From an uncultured SAR116 cluster alpha proteobacterium (GTDB lineage: Bacteria > Pseudomonadota > Alphaproteobacteria > Puniceispirillales > Marisalimonadaceae), in contig CACOAO010000015.1 in the NCBI GenBank assembly GCA_902625215.1, positions 1 through 49,019 of the forward strand: a DNA stretch of 49,019 bases, read 5' to 3'. The notes beneath the pieces are model-generated. The model did not search any database, was not told the origin of the DNA, and saw nothing but the letters and a program-made list of their open reading frames with translations. Of the stretch, positions 7,880-15,082 are shown piece after piece. The translations under genes were made by a program, and so were the position numbers. Numbering within the stretch: position 1 is the first letter of the stretch; each line of letters opens with the position of its first letter.

Positions 7880-8463
7880 TGTTTTATAATTCAGCAAAAA
7901 ATATGTTTTATAAATTATTTTCAATAAATAAAATTCTTACAATTTTTATAGTTATTTTTTTTAATTTTTCACATAATGCTTATTCTTCTGAGTTGGACAA
8001 TCTTTTTTTAAAATTAAAACAATCAACTAATCTCACATTAGCAATGGACTATGAAGGTAAAATATGGAATTTGTGGCTTAATAATGGATCAACTAAAAGT
8101 AGTAATAGTCAAATGCAGAAAGGTTTAGAATTATTACATAATGGTAAATTAGATCAAGCGCTCTCACTTTTTAAAAACTTATCTAAAAAAGAACCTATTT
8201 GGGCAGAACCGATTAATAAGATTGCAACAATAAAGTTTTTGCAAGGTGATTACATAGGTTCAATAGATGACATCAAATCGACTTTAAAATTAGAGCCAAG
8301 GCATTTTGGTGCTATATCAGGACTGGTTCAAATAAATATTATATTAAAGGAATATAAACAGGCTCTAAAAAATCTAGATTATGTTCTTAAAATACATCCA
8401 TTTATAGGTATAAAAAAATTAAAACCATATATTCAAAATTTATTAAAAAAATCCTCAATTTAA
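7879..8463 (+). CDS. Secreted TPR-repeat protein
   Basis: A 194-residue protein with an N-terminal signal segment (ILTIFIVIFFNFSHNAYSS) followed by a short helical region that includes IWNLWLNNGS, then two to three tetratricopeptide repeats. The repeats show as MQKGLELLHNGKLDQALSLF (about 80-100), KIATIKFLQGDYIGSIDDI (about 113-131) with LKLEPRHFGAISGL next, and IILKEYKQALKNLDYVL. This layout matches a widely conserved alphaproteobacterial periplasmic TPR protein of unknown partner. The start could be Met9 instead of Met1; I keep the TAATG overlap start. It ends the forward gene run and converges with the sodium-channel pair. Confidence 0.8.
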   Translation: MFYNSAKNMFYKLFSINKILTIFIVIFFNFSHNAYSSELDNLFLKLKQSTNLTLAMDYEGKIWNLWLNNGSTKSSNSQMQKGLELLHNGKLDQALSLFKNLSKKEPIWAEPINKIATIKFLQGDYIGSIDDIKSTLKLEPRHFGAISGLVQINIILKEYKQALKNLDYVLKIHPFIGIKKLKPYIQNLLKKSSI

Positions 8464-8487
8464 TGACATAAAATATATTTGTATTTT

Positions 8488-8745
8488 TCAAATATTTAAA
8501 ACTTTTAGTGTCTCATATTTAAGGTCTAAATTTTTTTTAAAATCTGTTTTAGTTTTTTTAGATTTAAAAGTTTCATATTCATGACAACTAAAGCAAAGTT
8601 CAATTTTTCTACCTTTTTTTGAAGTAAATACTTTAGTTGGAATTGTTTCAAAGGTGAAATCTGGATGCGGGTTTCTAGTTCTCTTACACCACATGCATCT
8701 TGCATTATTTTTATTATAAACAAAGGACACTAAAATCTCACTCAT
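8488..8745 (-). CDS. Small CxxC zinc-ribbon-like protein coupled to the channel gene
   Basis: An 85-residue basic protein with two pairs of cysteines, CMWC (about residues 17-20) and CFSC followed by His (about 51-55), separated by about 30 residues containing PHPDF and a SKKGRK turn. This is the arrangement of a treble-clef or zinc-ribbon knuckle, as in some HNH-like or ribosome-associated small proteins, but no nuclease motif is complete. Its ATG overlaps the TGA of the sodium-channel gene (ATGA), so the two are almost certainly cotranslated. Function unknown. Confidence 0.7.
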   Translation of the reverse strand: MSEILVSFVYNKNNARCMWCKRTRNPHPDFTFETIPTKVFTSKKGRKIELCFSCHEYETFKSKKTKTDFKKNLDLKYETLKVLNI

Positions 8746-9521
8746 TTTTTATAGTTTAATAATTCTTTTATTTCTTTCAGTTGTATTTCCATAGACATAA
8801 TTTTTTTTTGCAAATCTAGTTCAGATTTTTCTTCATGACTGCCATCTTTTGAGATTTGTTGCATCGCATCAACAATTATACCTATAAATAAGTTTAGTAT
8901 TGCGAATGTTGTAACTAAGATAAAGGGCACAAAAAACAACCAGGCCAAAGGAAATTCTTTCATTACGGGCCTTACTATACCCATTGACCAACTTTCTAAA
9001 GTCATTATTTGGAAAAGTGTATACATCGAATTTCCTATTGTACCGAACCATTCATAAAATCTTTCTCCAAAAAAAGTAGTAGTAAGGACTGAAGAAATAT
9101 AAAATATTAAAATAATAATTGTGCCAACTGATAAAATGCCAGGAATAGAAATAAATATAGCTTGTATTATCCTCTTCATTGATGGGACAATTGATAATAA
9201 TCTTAGAGTTCTAAAAATACGAAATGCTCTTAAAACTGAGAAAGGACCGGATGCAGGAATAAGAGAAACTGCTACAATTAAAAAATCAAAAATATTCCAA
9301 CCATCTTTAAAAAATCTTTGTTTGTAAACTGCAATTTTTGTAATTAGTTCAATTGTAAAAATTGTTAACGCAACTCTATCAATTAAAGATAAAATAACAC
9401 CAAATTCTGCTTTAATTTTTGGACTGGTTTCCAGTCCGAGAGTAATAGCATTAATTATAATTACTATTGTTATAAAAGTAACAAAATACTTATCTTCTAT
9501 AATTTTTTTAATTGATTGCAT
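8742..9521 (-). CDS. Voltage-gated sodium channel, NaChBac/NavMs family
   Basis: A 259-residue single-repeat ion channel; four copies form the pore. S1-S3 lie in residues 12-90 and include the charge-transfer segment WNIFDFLIV. S4 carries arginines 98, 101, 104 and 107 at three-residue steps (VLRAFRIFRTLRLL). The pore filter is TLESWSM at 174-180, identical to that of NavAb and NavMs, indicating sodium selectivity. S6 is followed by a C-terminal heptad region (EEKSELDLQKKI, MEIQLKEIKELL) that forms the four-helix bundle of this family. In bacteria these channels are linked to Na+ balance and flagellar motility or chemotaxis. No flagellar gene is nearby. It is the first gene of a two-gene unit. 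Confidence 0.96.
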   Translation of the reverse strand: MQSIKKIIEDKYFVTFITIVIIINAITLGLETSPKIKAEFGVILSLIDRVALTIFTIELITKIAVYKQRFFKDGWNIFDFLIVAVSLIPASGPFSVLRAFRIFRTLRLLSIVPSMKRIIQAIFISIPGILSVGTIIILIFYISSVLTTTFFGERFYEWFGTIGNSMYTLFQIMTLESWSMGIVRPVMKEFPLAWLFFVPFILVTTFAILNLFIGIIVDAMQQISKDGSHEEKSELDLQKKIMSMEIQLKEIKELLNYKK

Positions 9522-9825
9522 TAGACTAATCTAAGATTTGTTTTAAATTGTTTTAATAAAATTCTCAAATTTTACAAGGGTAAAAATATATTTATCTCAT
9601 CAACAGTTTTGAGCTTTACGATGAATAGATTATTTGATTTAATAATTACAATTAATCTAAGTTATGGGTAAATTGAATGTATGCAGGGTCTCAAAAATGA
9701 TTTGAATGATGGCGAATTAATAGAAGACCCTTCAACATATTCTTATTTCTTAAAATTATTAACTAAAGAAGCTACATCTTATTAAACTGATTAAAATATT
9801 TATTAAAAATTTTAAGCGAAAAAAA
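9522..9825. other. Spacer between divergent channel and small-gene units
   Basis: About 300 bases containing the promoters of the reverse-strand channel unit and of the forward small genes. A 34-codon frame at 9681-9785 (MQGLKNDLNDGELIEDPSTY...) is open but too short to call as a gene. No tRNA, repeat or clear operator was seen. Confidence 0.45.
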
Positions 9826-10023
9826 ATGAGTAATTGGAAAACTGATTTTGAAGTAAAATTTTCACTTGAATTCAAGCATTTTAATGGAAGAAAAGAAATT
9901 GCAAATAATACGCTGATTGTAGAAGCAGAAAATGAAGATCAAGCAATTGAAATGGTAATAAATCAATATGATAATAGTGTATTTTTAAAAATAGATGAGG
10001 TAAGGAAAATTTGGAGTTACTGA
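9826..10023 (+). CDS. Small protein, unknown
   Basis: A 65-residue acidic protein beginning MSNWKTDFEVKFSLEFKHF. Pattern suggests a beta-hairpin followed by a helix (AENEDQAIEMVINQY) and a final strand. It overlaps the next small gene by 13 bases, and both run into a DUF123 gene, so it is likely part of a three-gene unit. No family recognised. Confidence 0.55.
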   Translation: MSNWKTDFEVKFSLEFKHFNGRKEIANNTLIVEAENEDQAIEMVINQYDNSVFLKIDEVRKIWSY

Positions 10024-10283
10024 TTACTGAATTAACTAAAGATAAATTTGAAATTACAGTTAAAGCAAATCAAATTACTAAGCATGTTGTTTCCGTCACT
10101 GATGAAATGCTTTTCAAGCTAACTAAGAATAAAATTTCAAAAGAAGAACTTTTAAATTTTAGTTTTAATTTTCTTCTTGAGAGAGAATCAAATACTTCAA
10201 TACTTACCTCTTTCGATCTTACAGTTATTTCAAAATATTTTCCTGAATACACAAAAATAATTAGTGATAAATATAATGTATAG
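10011..10283 (+). CDS. Conserved small hypothetical protein
   Basis: A 90-residue protein with a TTG start supported by AAGG six bases upstream. The pattern is a beta-rich N-terminal half (KFEITVKANQITKHVVSVTD) followed by a helical C-terminal half with SFNFLLERESNTSILTSFDL and ISKYFPEYTKII. I recognise this C-terminal signature (FEFLLERE...SILxxFDLxVIxxYFPEYE) from a small, widely distributed bacterial protein family without known function. Its overlap with the upstream frame and closeness to the DUF123 gene suggest joint expression. Confidence 0.75.
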   Translation: MELLITELTKDKFEITVKANQITKHVVSVTDEMLFKLTKNKISKEELLNFSFNFLLERESNTSILTSFDLTVISKYFPEYTKIISDKYNV

Positions 10284-10305
10284 AAACATATTTAGTGGTT
10301 AATAA

Positions 10306-10695
10306 TTGCAATCTTATCAATTATTTATAAACGTAACAAAAGAAATAAATTTAAAAGTTGGGAAACTTGGAACTTTTATTTTTCCAGTTGGATCTTATGT
10401 ATACACAGGATCTGCCAAAAAAAACATAGATAAAAGAATTAAAAGGCATCTTTCTAAGAAAAAAAATCTCCATTGGCATATAGATCATTTACTCAATAAT
10501 GATGCTGTACATATAATTGATACAAAAAAATCAGAAATGACTGAATGTAGTTTAAATAAAAAGACAAAGGGAACATTAATTGCAGATGGTTTTGGTAGTT
10601 CTGATTGTAATTTGTGCTGCAAAAGTCATTTGAAATATGAGGAGAATGTAGCATTAGCTGAGTTATCAGCTAATGCTCTAGGAGGTTATAAATGA
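10306..10695 (+). CDS. DUF123 domain protein (GIY-YIG superfamily)
   Basis: A 129-residue protein with a TTG start. It has the DUF123 pattern: an N-terminal strand YQLFINV, then VGKLGTFIFPVGSYVYTGSA, an RIKRHL helix and LHWHIDHLL, the same order as in archaeal and bacterial DUF123 proteins and Uri/nuclease-like relatives. The fold belongs to the GIY-YIG endonuclease superfamily, with Tyr in GSYVYTGSA, Arg and the HWHID segment as potential active-site residues. The C-terminal part has four cysteines (TECS, SDCNLCC). The exact substrate is not known. It is the last gene of a likely three-gene unit. Confidence 0.82.
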   Translation: MQSYQLFINVTKEINLKVGKLGTFIFPVGSYVYTGSAKKNIDKRIKRHLSKKKNLHWHIDHLLNNDAVHIIDTKKSEMTECSLNKKTKGTLIADGFGSSDCNLCCKSHLKYEENVALAELSANALGGYK

Positions 10696-10701
10696 AAAAC
10701 A

Positions 10702-10748
10702 TTTTCACATTTAAATTATTAATCAAAAAATTGACTAAAGTGTGAAAA
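10702..10748. repeat. Imperfect inverted repeat after the DUF123 gene
   Basis: TTTTCACA at 10702-10709 and TGTGAAAA at 10741-10748 are complementary, and the adjoining TTTA/TAAA extends the match past one bulged G. A small inner TCAA/TTGA pairing lies between them. It lies between two convergent genes and could end transcription, though no uninterrupted T run follows. Confidence 0.35.
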
Positions 10749-10790
10749 GAATAAGGTAAATTAATGGCAAATATTTTGACAAAGCAGCAT

Positions 10791-11552
10791 TTAGTTTAAA
10801 TCTTTAACACATCTAAATCCAATATAAACTGCTGACATATTTTTGTCTTTTCTTGCTTGATGATTTAAGTGCATTTGTTCTTTTCCATACCACCAAGAAC
10901 CACCTTTCGTAGCTTTGATTATTTTGTTCTTTATGTTAGCCCATTCCCATACATTAGCACCCATATCATACAAACCATTAATTCCTTTTTTTGTAACACC
11001 AACTTCAGAATGACCATTACCTCTTGATAATAGTTTTGTGTAATTTATATGATTTTTGAATTTACAATCTTTCAAACAATTCACACCTTCTGGTGTGTTT
11101 CCAACTGGATACTCATAAGTTTTTCCATATATAAAATTACTAGATGATATTTTTCGTATTTCCGTGTATGCCGCATATACCCACTCTTCTTCACTAGGAA
11201 GTGTTTTGTTTTTCCATTTGCAAAACATTTGAGCCTCATCAAAATTTATATGGACAGCAGGCTAATTTAATCCACCTTTTATTCCATAAGGCTTTATCCA
11301 ATTCCAGCCATCTTTTTTAACCCATCCTGAGGCATACACATAACCCCATCCTCTTTTTTCAGCTTCTGTAATATAATTAGTAGTTTTAGTAAATTTACTG
11401 AATTCACCTATTGATACCCTAGTAAGATCAATTGAATAATATGAGACTTTTTACATTCTATGATCTTTCGCCAATGCACAATTGACAAAAAAAATAAAAA
11501 TAAGATTAAAAGAATAAATGATTAATTTATTAGTAAAATGTCTATATAACAT
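10791..11552 (-). pseudogene. Broken formylglycine-generating-enzyme-like (SUMF1) gene
   Basis: Read from the ATG at 11552-11550, one frame runs to the stop at 10791 and would give a 253-residue secreted protein. It contains a signal peptide (ending FFVNCALA) and a SUMF1/FGE-sulfatase domain: VSIGEFSKFTKTTNYITEAEK, GWNWIKPYG, PAVHINFDEAQMFCKW, LPSEEEWVYAA, GLYDMGANVWEWA and GFRCVKD. Two in-frame stops interrupt it: TAA at 11453-11451 (codon 34, just after the signal peptide) and TAG at 11264-11262 (codon 97, before PAVHI). There is no frameshift. The copper-binding cysteine pair of true formylglycine-generating enzymes is also absent (GGSWWYG instead of a Cys-containing loop), so the intact ancestor was probably a non-sulfatase SUMF1 relative. 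A 145-residue C-terminal fragment could still be translated. Confidence 0.8.
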
Positions 11553-11645
11553 ATGTCTTATTTATATTATTATGATCTAATTGTATGCTAAATGTGTTAT
11601 TATATTAATTTATATTTAAATAAAATTTTATTGGATCAGTCTGTT

Positions 11646-11786
11646 ATGATAAATAAATTTAAAGCATGGCATGTAGATTTAATTGAAAAAGTTCAAAAAA
11701 TTACTGGTTTATCAAATTATCAGATAATCTGGATTAGTTTTGCAGAAGGTTTAATAATTGGGTTTTTAATTGGTTACTTTATATAA
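11646..11786 (+). CDS. Tiny single-helix membrane protein
   Basis: A 46-residue frame: a soluble amphipathic part (MINKFKAWHVDLIEKVQKIT) followed by one transmembrane helix rich in Gly and Ile (ISFAEGLIIGFLIGYFI). An upstream ATG at 11592 in the same frame adds 18 less protein-like residues, so the internal ATG is preferred. The sharp division between helix and membrane anchor argues for a real protein. Function unknown. Confidence 0.5.
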   Translation: MINKFKAWHVDLIEKVQKITGLSNYQIIWISFAEGLIIGFLIGYFI

Positions 11787-11822
11787 AATAAATTCACTTC
11801 TTTAAAAACAAATTTTTATACT

Positions 11823-12122
11823 CTAAAATATGTCCTTATAAAATTCACTTTCATCCATATGTTTTGGATTTTTATTTCCTGTGAATGCTTGTATTTTTTT
11901 TATTAAAGTTTCGATTTCTATTTTTGAGAAATTGATTTTAGTCCATTTATTATTTTTAATTATTTCCGTCTTAATACCAGGAAGATCAACAGGTAATTTT
12001 GCTCTATTAAAAATTGTACATGAGAAAGAGTTTTTATCTTTAGATGAAGTGAAAGATATTACATAGTAATTATAATCAAGTTGACAAATGCCGTTAATAA
12101 ATTTTAATTCTTTAAATTTCAT
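11823..12122 (-). CDS. Small uncharacterised protein
   Basis: A 99-residue soluble protein with a beta-rich first half (MKFKELKFINGICQLDYNYYVISF, split by turns), followed by CTIFNRAKLPVDLPGIKTEII and a C-terminal helix (KIEIETLIKKIQAFTG). It has no signal peptide and two cysteines. It lies 72 bases downstream of the secreted paralog B gene on the same strand, so the two may be one transcript. No family recognised. Confidence 0.5.
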   Translation of the reverse strand: MKFKELKFINGICQLDYNYYVISFTSSKDKNSFSCTIFNRAKLPVDLPGIKTEIIKNNKWTKINFSKIEIETLIKKIQAFTGNKNPKHMDESEFYKDIF

Positions 12123-12194
12123 TTAATATATTAAGTATGGTTTTACACATTCATATTTTAATTGAGGTTTTTATAATGTTTCTTATTAATAGTT

Positions 12195-12566
12195 TTAAAT
12201 AGATACACATGAAAATTCTTCAGGTAATTTATTTAATTTTATAGTCCCTTTACTCAATAAAACTGGTTTCAATTTAAGAGTATTTTTATCATAATGCCAG
12301 CCAAAATCTACTCCAAGGTAAGCGTATTTGTCTTCAAATAAGATAAATGAATCTCTTTTTTGTCCTACTACCTCTCCAATTTCAATAAAATTGTTTTTTA
12401 TCTTTTTGAAGACAGTTGTGAACAAGTTGTTATCTTTATTTATTTTAAAATCTAAAATTGTGGATTCATCTAAGCTTTTACATTTTATAAAAAGTGGTTT
12501 TTCCTCAGCTTTAACTAATTTAATTATTAAAAATATAAAAAATAACAAAATCCAAAAAAATTTCAT
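12195..12566 (-). CDS. Secreted two-cysteine protein of an unnamed family (paralog B)
   Basis: A 123-residue protein with a signal peptide (hydrophobic FFWILLFFIFLIIKL, then VKA). The mature part has Cys in FIKCKS near the start and Cys in FSCVS at the end, with IGEVVGQK, DSFILFED, FGWHYDKNTLKLKP in between. These match the forward-strand paralog A at 6.8-7.2 kb in order and spacing (roughly one third identity over the mature part by eye). The conserved WH-D-T-LKP segment is the strongest shared element besides GQK. Likely periplasmic, disulfide-bonded; function unknown. Confidence 0.7.
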   Translation of the reverse strand: MKFFWILLFFIFLIIKLVKAEEKPLFIKCKSLDESTILDFKINKDNNLFTTVFKKIKNNFIEIGEVVGQKRDSFILFEDKYAYLGVDFGWHYDKNTLKLKPVLLSKGTIKLNKLPEEFSCVSI

Positions 12567-12703
12567 GCTTAATTACCAGGTATTATATAAAACATGATAA
12601 AATTACTAAACTTCTAGATTGTATACAATTTTAATTGATTAATTAATATAGAATTAGTTAAATTGCATCATTATTAATCTTAAATTAGAGAATGATATTT
12701 CAA

Positions 12704-12877
12704 ATGAATACTAAGCTTCCTTGCCCAGTTTGTTCAAGTAAAAAGGGGTATGTTTATACTCAATCACATTATCAATGTCTTGAATGTAAAAGGGTTATTG
12801 ATGATTGTTGTAGTGGAGAAGTTGCAGGTTGTAATTCTCCAAAAAAATTTCAACAAGATACCCAATAGAAAATTTTA
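12704..12877 (+). CDS. Very small zinc-ribbon protein
   Basis: A 57-residue frame with seven cysteines: CPVC at residues 7-10, CLEC at 25-28, adjacent Cys35-Cys36, and Cys43. The first two pairs, 14 residues apart, form a standard zinc ribbon; the IDDCCSGEVAGCN tail is an additional cysteine cluster. An in-frame ATG four codons earlier (12692) is an alternative start. Such a concentration of Cys, Gly and Pro in AT-rich DNA is unlikely by chance. The gene stands alone upstream of the RraA-like gene. Function unknown; a nucleic-acid or protein-binding role is a guess. Confidence 0.65.
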
Positions 12878-13085
12878 AAACTTATCAATTATCTATAATA
12901 ATTTAAGATAGATATTTTTTTAAATGACATTTTATCGCTTCTGATAAAATATATTGGAACAACATTAAGAAAATTATTGATAAAAAAACAAATTAAATTT
13001 TTGTTAATAAAGCTATATATTTCAATTGTGTCGATTTTAAATATTAATTAATGATAAGATTTTCTATGTTTACTGGAGTTAAGTT

Positions 13086-13733
13086 ATGACTGATTTAACA
13101 AGCCGTCTTTCAAAATGTTATGCTAGTGCTATTCACGATGTGCTAAGAGAAAAGGGGTACGGAAATTGTGTCCTACCACCCGAAATACAGGCTCTAGAAA
13201 GAGGCCAAAAGCTATTTGGGGAAATTTTTACAGTATCTGGCCATGTAGACAAAACACTTTCGAGACACGAATCTCTTCTTCTATGGTCTCAAGTTTTATC
13301 AAAGGTTCCGAATGACAAAGTTATTGTTTGCCAACCAAATACACATTCAATTGCCCTTATGGGAGAATTATCTGCTCGAGCATTAATGGTTAAAGGAACT
13401 AAAGGCTATTTAATGGACGGACATTGTAGGGATGTAGAAGAAATTATAGATGCTCAATTTCCTGTTTTTTGCCGGTTATCAACTCCTGCTGATATCGTTG
13501 AAAGATGGAGATATAATTCTCTTGGACAGCCAATAACTATAGGAACTGTCACGATATGTTCTGGAGATTTTATTATAGCTGATATGGATGGGGCAGTGAT
13601 AATACCTCATAATGTAGCAGAAGAAGTCATACATAAAACTGAAGAAGTTATGGCTACTGAAAGTAATATGAGAAAAGCAATATTAAGTGGTATGGATCCC
13701 GAACAAGCTTATCTAAAGTTTAGAAAATTTTAG
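13086..13733 (+). CDS. RraA-like protein / 4-hydroxy-4-methyl-2-oxoglutarate-type aldolase
   Basis: A 215-residue protein of the RraA/HMG-aldolase family (class II, metal-dependent pyruvate aldolases and oxaloacetate decarboxylases, plus the RNase E regulator RraA). The active-site region is visible as MGELSARALMVKGTKGYLMD followed by GHCRDVEEI: the GExxA turn, the substrate-binding Arg and the metal-ligand Asp of the RD motif are kept, favouring enzyme activity over the RraA regulator. The C-terminal GDFIIADMDGAVIIPH is also typical. GGAG lies five bases upstream of the ATG. A hairpin covers its stop and precedes the MATE gene. Its partners in a catabolic pathway are not clear from neighbours. 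Confidence 0.82.
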   Translation: MTDLTSRLSKCYASAIHDVLREKGYGNCVLPPEIQALERGQKLFGEIFTVSGHVDKTLSRHESLLLWSQVLSKVPNDKVIVCQPNTHSIALMGELSARALMVKGTKGYLMDGHCRDVEEIIDAQFPVFCRLSTPADIVERWRYNSLGQPITIGTVTICSGDFIIADMDGAVIIPHNVAEEVIHKTEEVMATESNMRKAILSGMDPEQAYLKFRKF

Positions 13734-13754
13734 ATTGATTTAGGTCTAAAATTT
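13725..13754. repeat. Perfect hairpin at the RraA-like/MATE junction
   Basis: AAATTTTAGA (13725-13734) and TCTAAAATTT (13745-13754) are perfectly complementary with a 10-base loop. The first arm overlaps the stop codon of the aldolase gene; the second ends two bases before the MATE start. The loop contains TAGG, the only Shine-Dalgarno-like sequence for the MATE gene, so folding could tune its translation. Confidence 0.5.
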
Positions 13755-13756
13755 AA

Positions 13757-15073
13757 ATGATTATTAATAGAAAAAGTATTTGGTCTTTATCTTGGCCTTT
13801 GATAATTGCTAATTTTACTATCCCATTGGTAGGCCTTACTGACACGATAATTATGGGTCACATGCCTGATAGTACATATATAGCTGCAATAGCACTTGGT
13901 GGTATAGTTTTTAACTTTATGTATGCAGGCTTAAATTTTCTAAGGATGAGTACAACTGGGATAGTATCTCAAAATTTAGGTTCTAAAGATTTAGATGAAG
14001 TATTGCTGAGTTTGTTAAGACCATTATTCATAGCATTTTTAATAGGATTAATTCTACTCTTATCAAAAGATTTTTTGTTTAATTTATCAGTTTATTTTTT
14101 AACTCCTGATGAAAAGCTAAAAAAATTATATAAAGAATATCTCTTTGTAAGAATGATTGGATTACCGGCTGGGTTGTTGAACGTAGTATTTTTAGGTTGG
14201 TTTTTTGGAATGCAGCAAACAAGACCTATTTTAATACAACTTTTTACCATCAACGTTGTGAATGTAATTTCTTCATTATATTTAGCAGTTATTTTAGATT
14301 ATGGAATTTATGGTGTCGCGCTAGGTAGTGTAATGGCACAATTTTCTGGTCTTTTTATATCAATTATAATTTTTTCATATTCACTAAAAAAATTAAATTT
14401 GAAAATTTTTATTTTAAAAAAGTTAAGAGACATATCAAGTTTTCTTAAATTATTTTCTATCAGCAAAGACTTATTTATAAGGACAATGTTGATGGTTTCA
14501 GTACAAGCTTACGTAATAAAAAAAGCAGGTCTTTTAGGTGTGGATGAGTTAGCAACAATTGAAATTTTATTAGTAATTTTTAGTCTATCATCATACTCGT
14601 TGGATGCATTTGCGCATTCTGCAGAATCCTCAATAGGTGTTTCTATAGGCTCTAAGAACAAAAAAAATATTTATAAAGCCATAAGAATTACAACAGAACT
14701 TGCTTTGATTTTATCGGTAATTATTGGTATTATACTTTATGTATCTAACTCTTACTTGATCTCTATTTTTACTGATATAACTGCATTAAGAAATTTAACA
14801 ATTGGATTATGGGGATTAGTTGTTATTACACCTTTTATAGCTATGTCAGCTTTCCAATTGGATGGAATATTTATTGGAGCAACTTTAGCTAAAGAAATGC
14901 GAAATTGTACAATATTTTCTTCGTTAATTTTTTATATTATTCTAGAGTACTGGTTTGAAAGTAATTTAGATTTGAAGGGGTTATACTCTTGTTTTCTTTT
15001 ATTTCTTATTTCAAGAGGAGTTTTTTTAACGATTTATTTACCTCGTGTTTTTAGATTGGTAAAAATTAATTAA
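13757..15073 (+). CDS. MATE-family efflux transporter, DinF-like
   Basis: A 438-residue inner-membrane antiporter with about twelve transmembrane segments. The start (SIWSLSWPLIIANFTIPLVG, then LTDTIIMGHM) is the standard MATE N-terminal bundle with the family Pro and the DxxxMGH motif; STTGIVSQNLGSKD follows, as in DinF-like members. The second bundle begins near residue 230. MATE proteins use Na+ or H+ gradients to expel cationic drugs and metabolites; substrate and ion are not evident. It is followed after nine bases by a small membrane-protein gene. Confidence 0.93.
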   Translation: MIINRKSIWSLSWPLIIANFTIPLVGLTDTIIMGHMPDSTYIAAIALGGIVFNFMYAGLNFLRMSTTGIVSQNLGSKDLDEVLLSLLRPLFIAFLIGLILLLSKDFLFNLSVYFLTPDEKLKKLYKEYLFVRMIGLPAGLLNVVFLGWFFGMQQTRPILIQLFTINVVNVISSLYLAVILDYGIYGVALGSVMAQFSGLFISIIIFSYSLKKLNLKIFILKKLRDISSFLKLFSISKDLFIRTMLMVSVQAYVIKKAGLLGVDELATIEILLVIFSLSSYSLDAFAHSAESSIGVSIGSKNKKNIYKAIRITTELALILSVIIGIILYVSNSYLISIFTDITALRNLTIGLWGLVVITPFIAMSAFQLDGIFIGATLAKEMRNCTIFSSLIFYIILEYWFESNLDLKGLYSCFLLFLISRGVFLTIYLPRVFRLVKIN

Positions 15074-15082
15074 GGTTTGATA

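Noticed and set aside
9681-9785. 34-codon frame MQGLKNDLNDGELIEDPSTY...
   Set aside because: Too short, no ribosome-binding site and no recognisable similarity; recorded only in the spacer note.
10791-11552. Stop-codon reassignment or programmed recoding in the SUMF1-like gene
   Set aside because: Both TAA and TAG occur in it and all other genes in the window end normally at TAA, TAG or TGA, so a changed code is not supported; no selenocysteine-type TGA is involved. Decay or sequence error is simpler.
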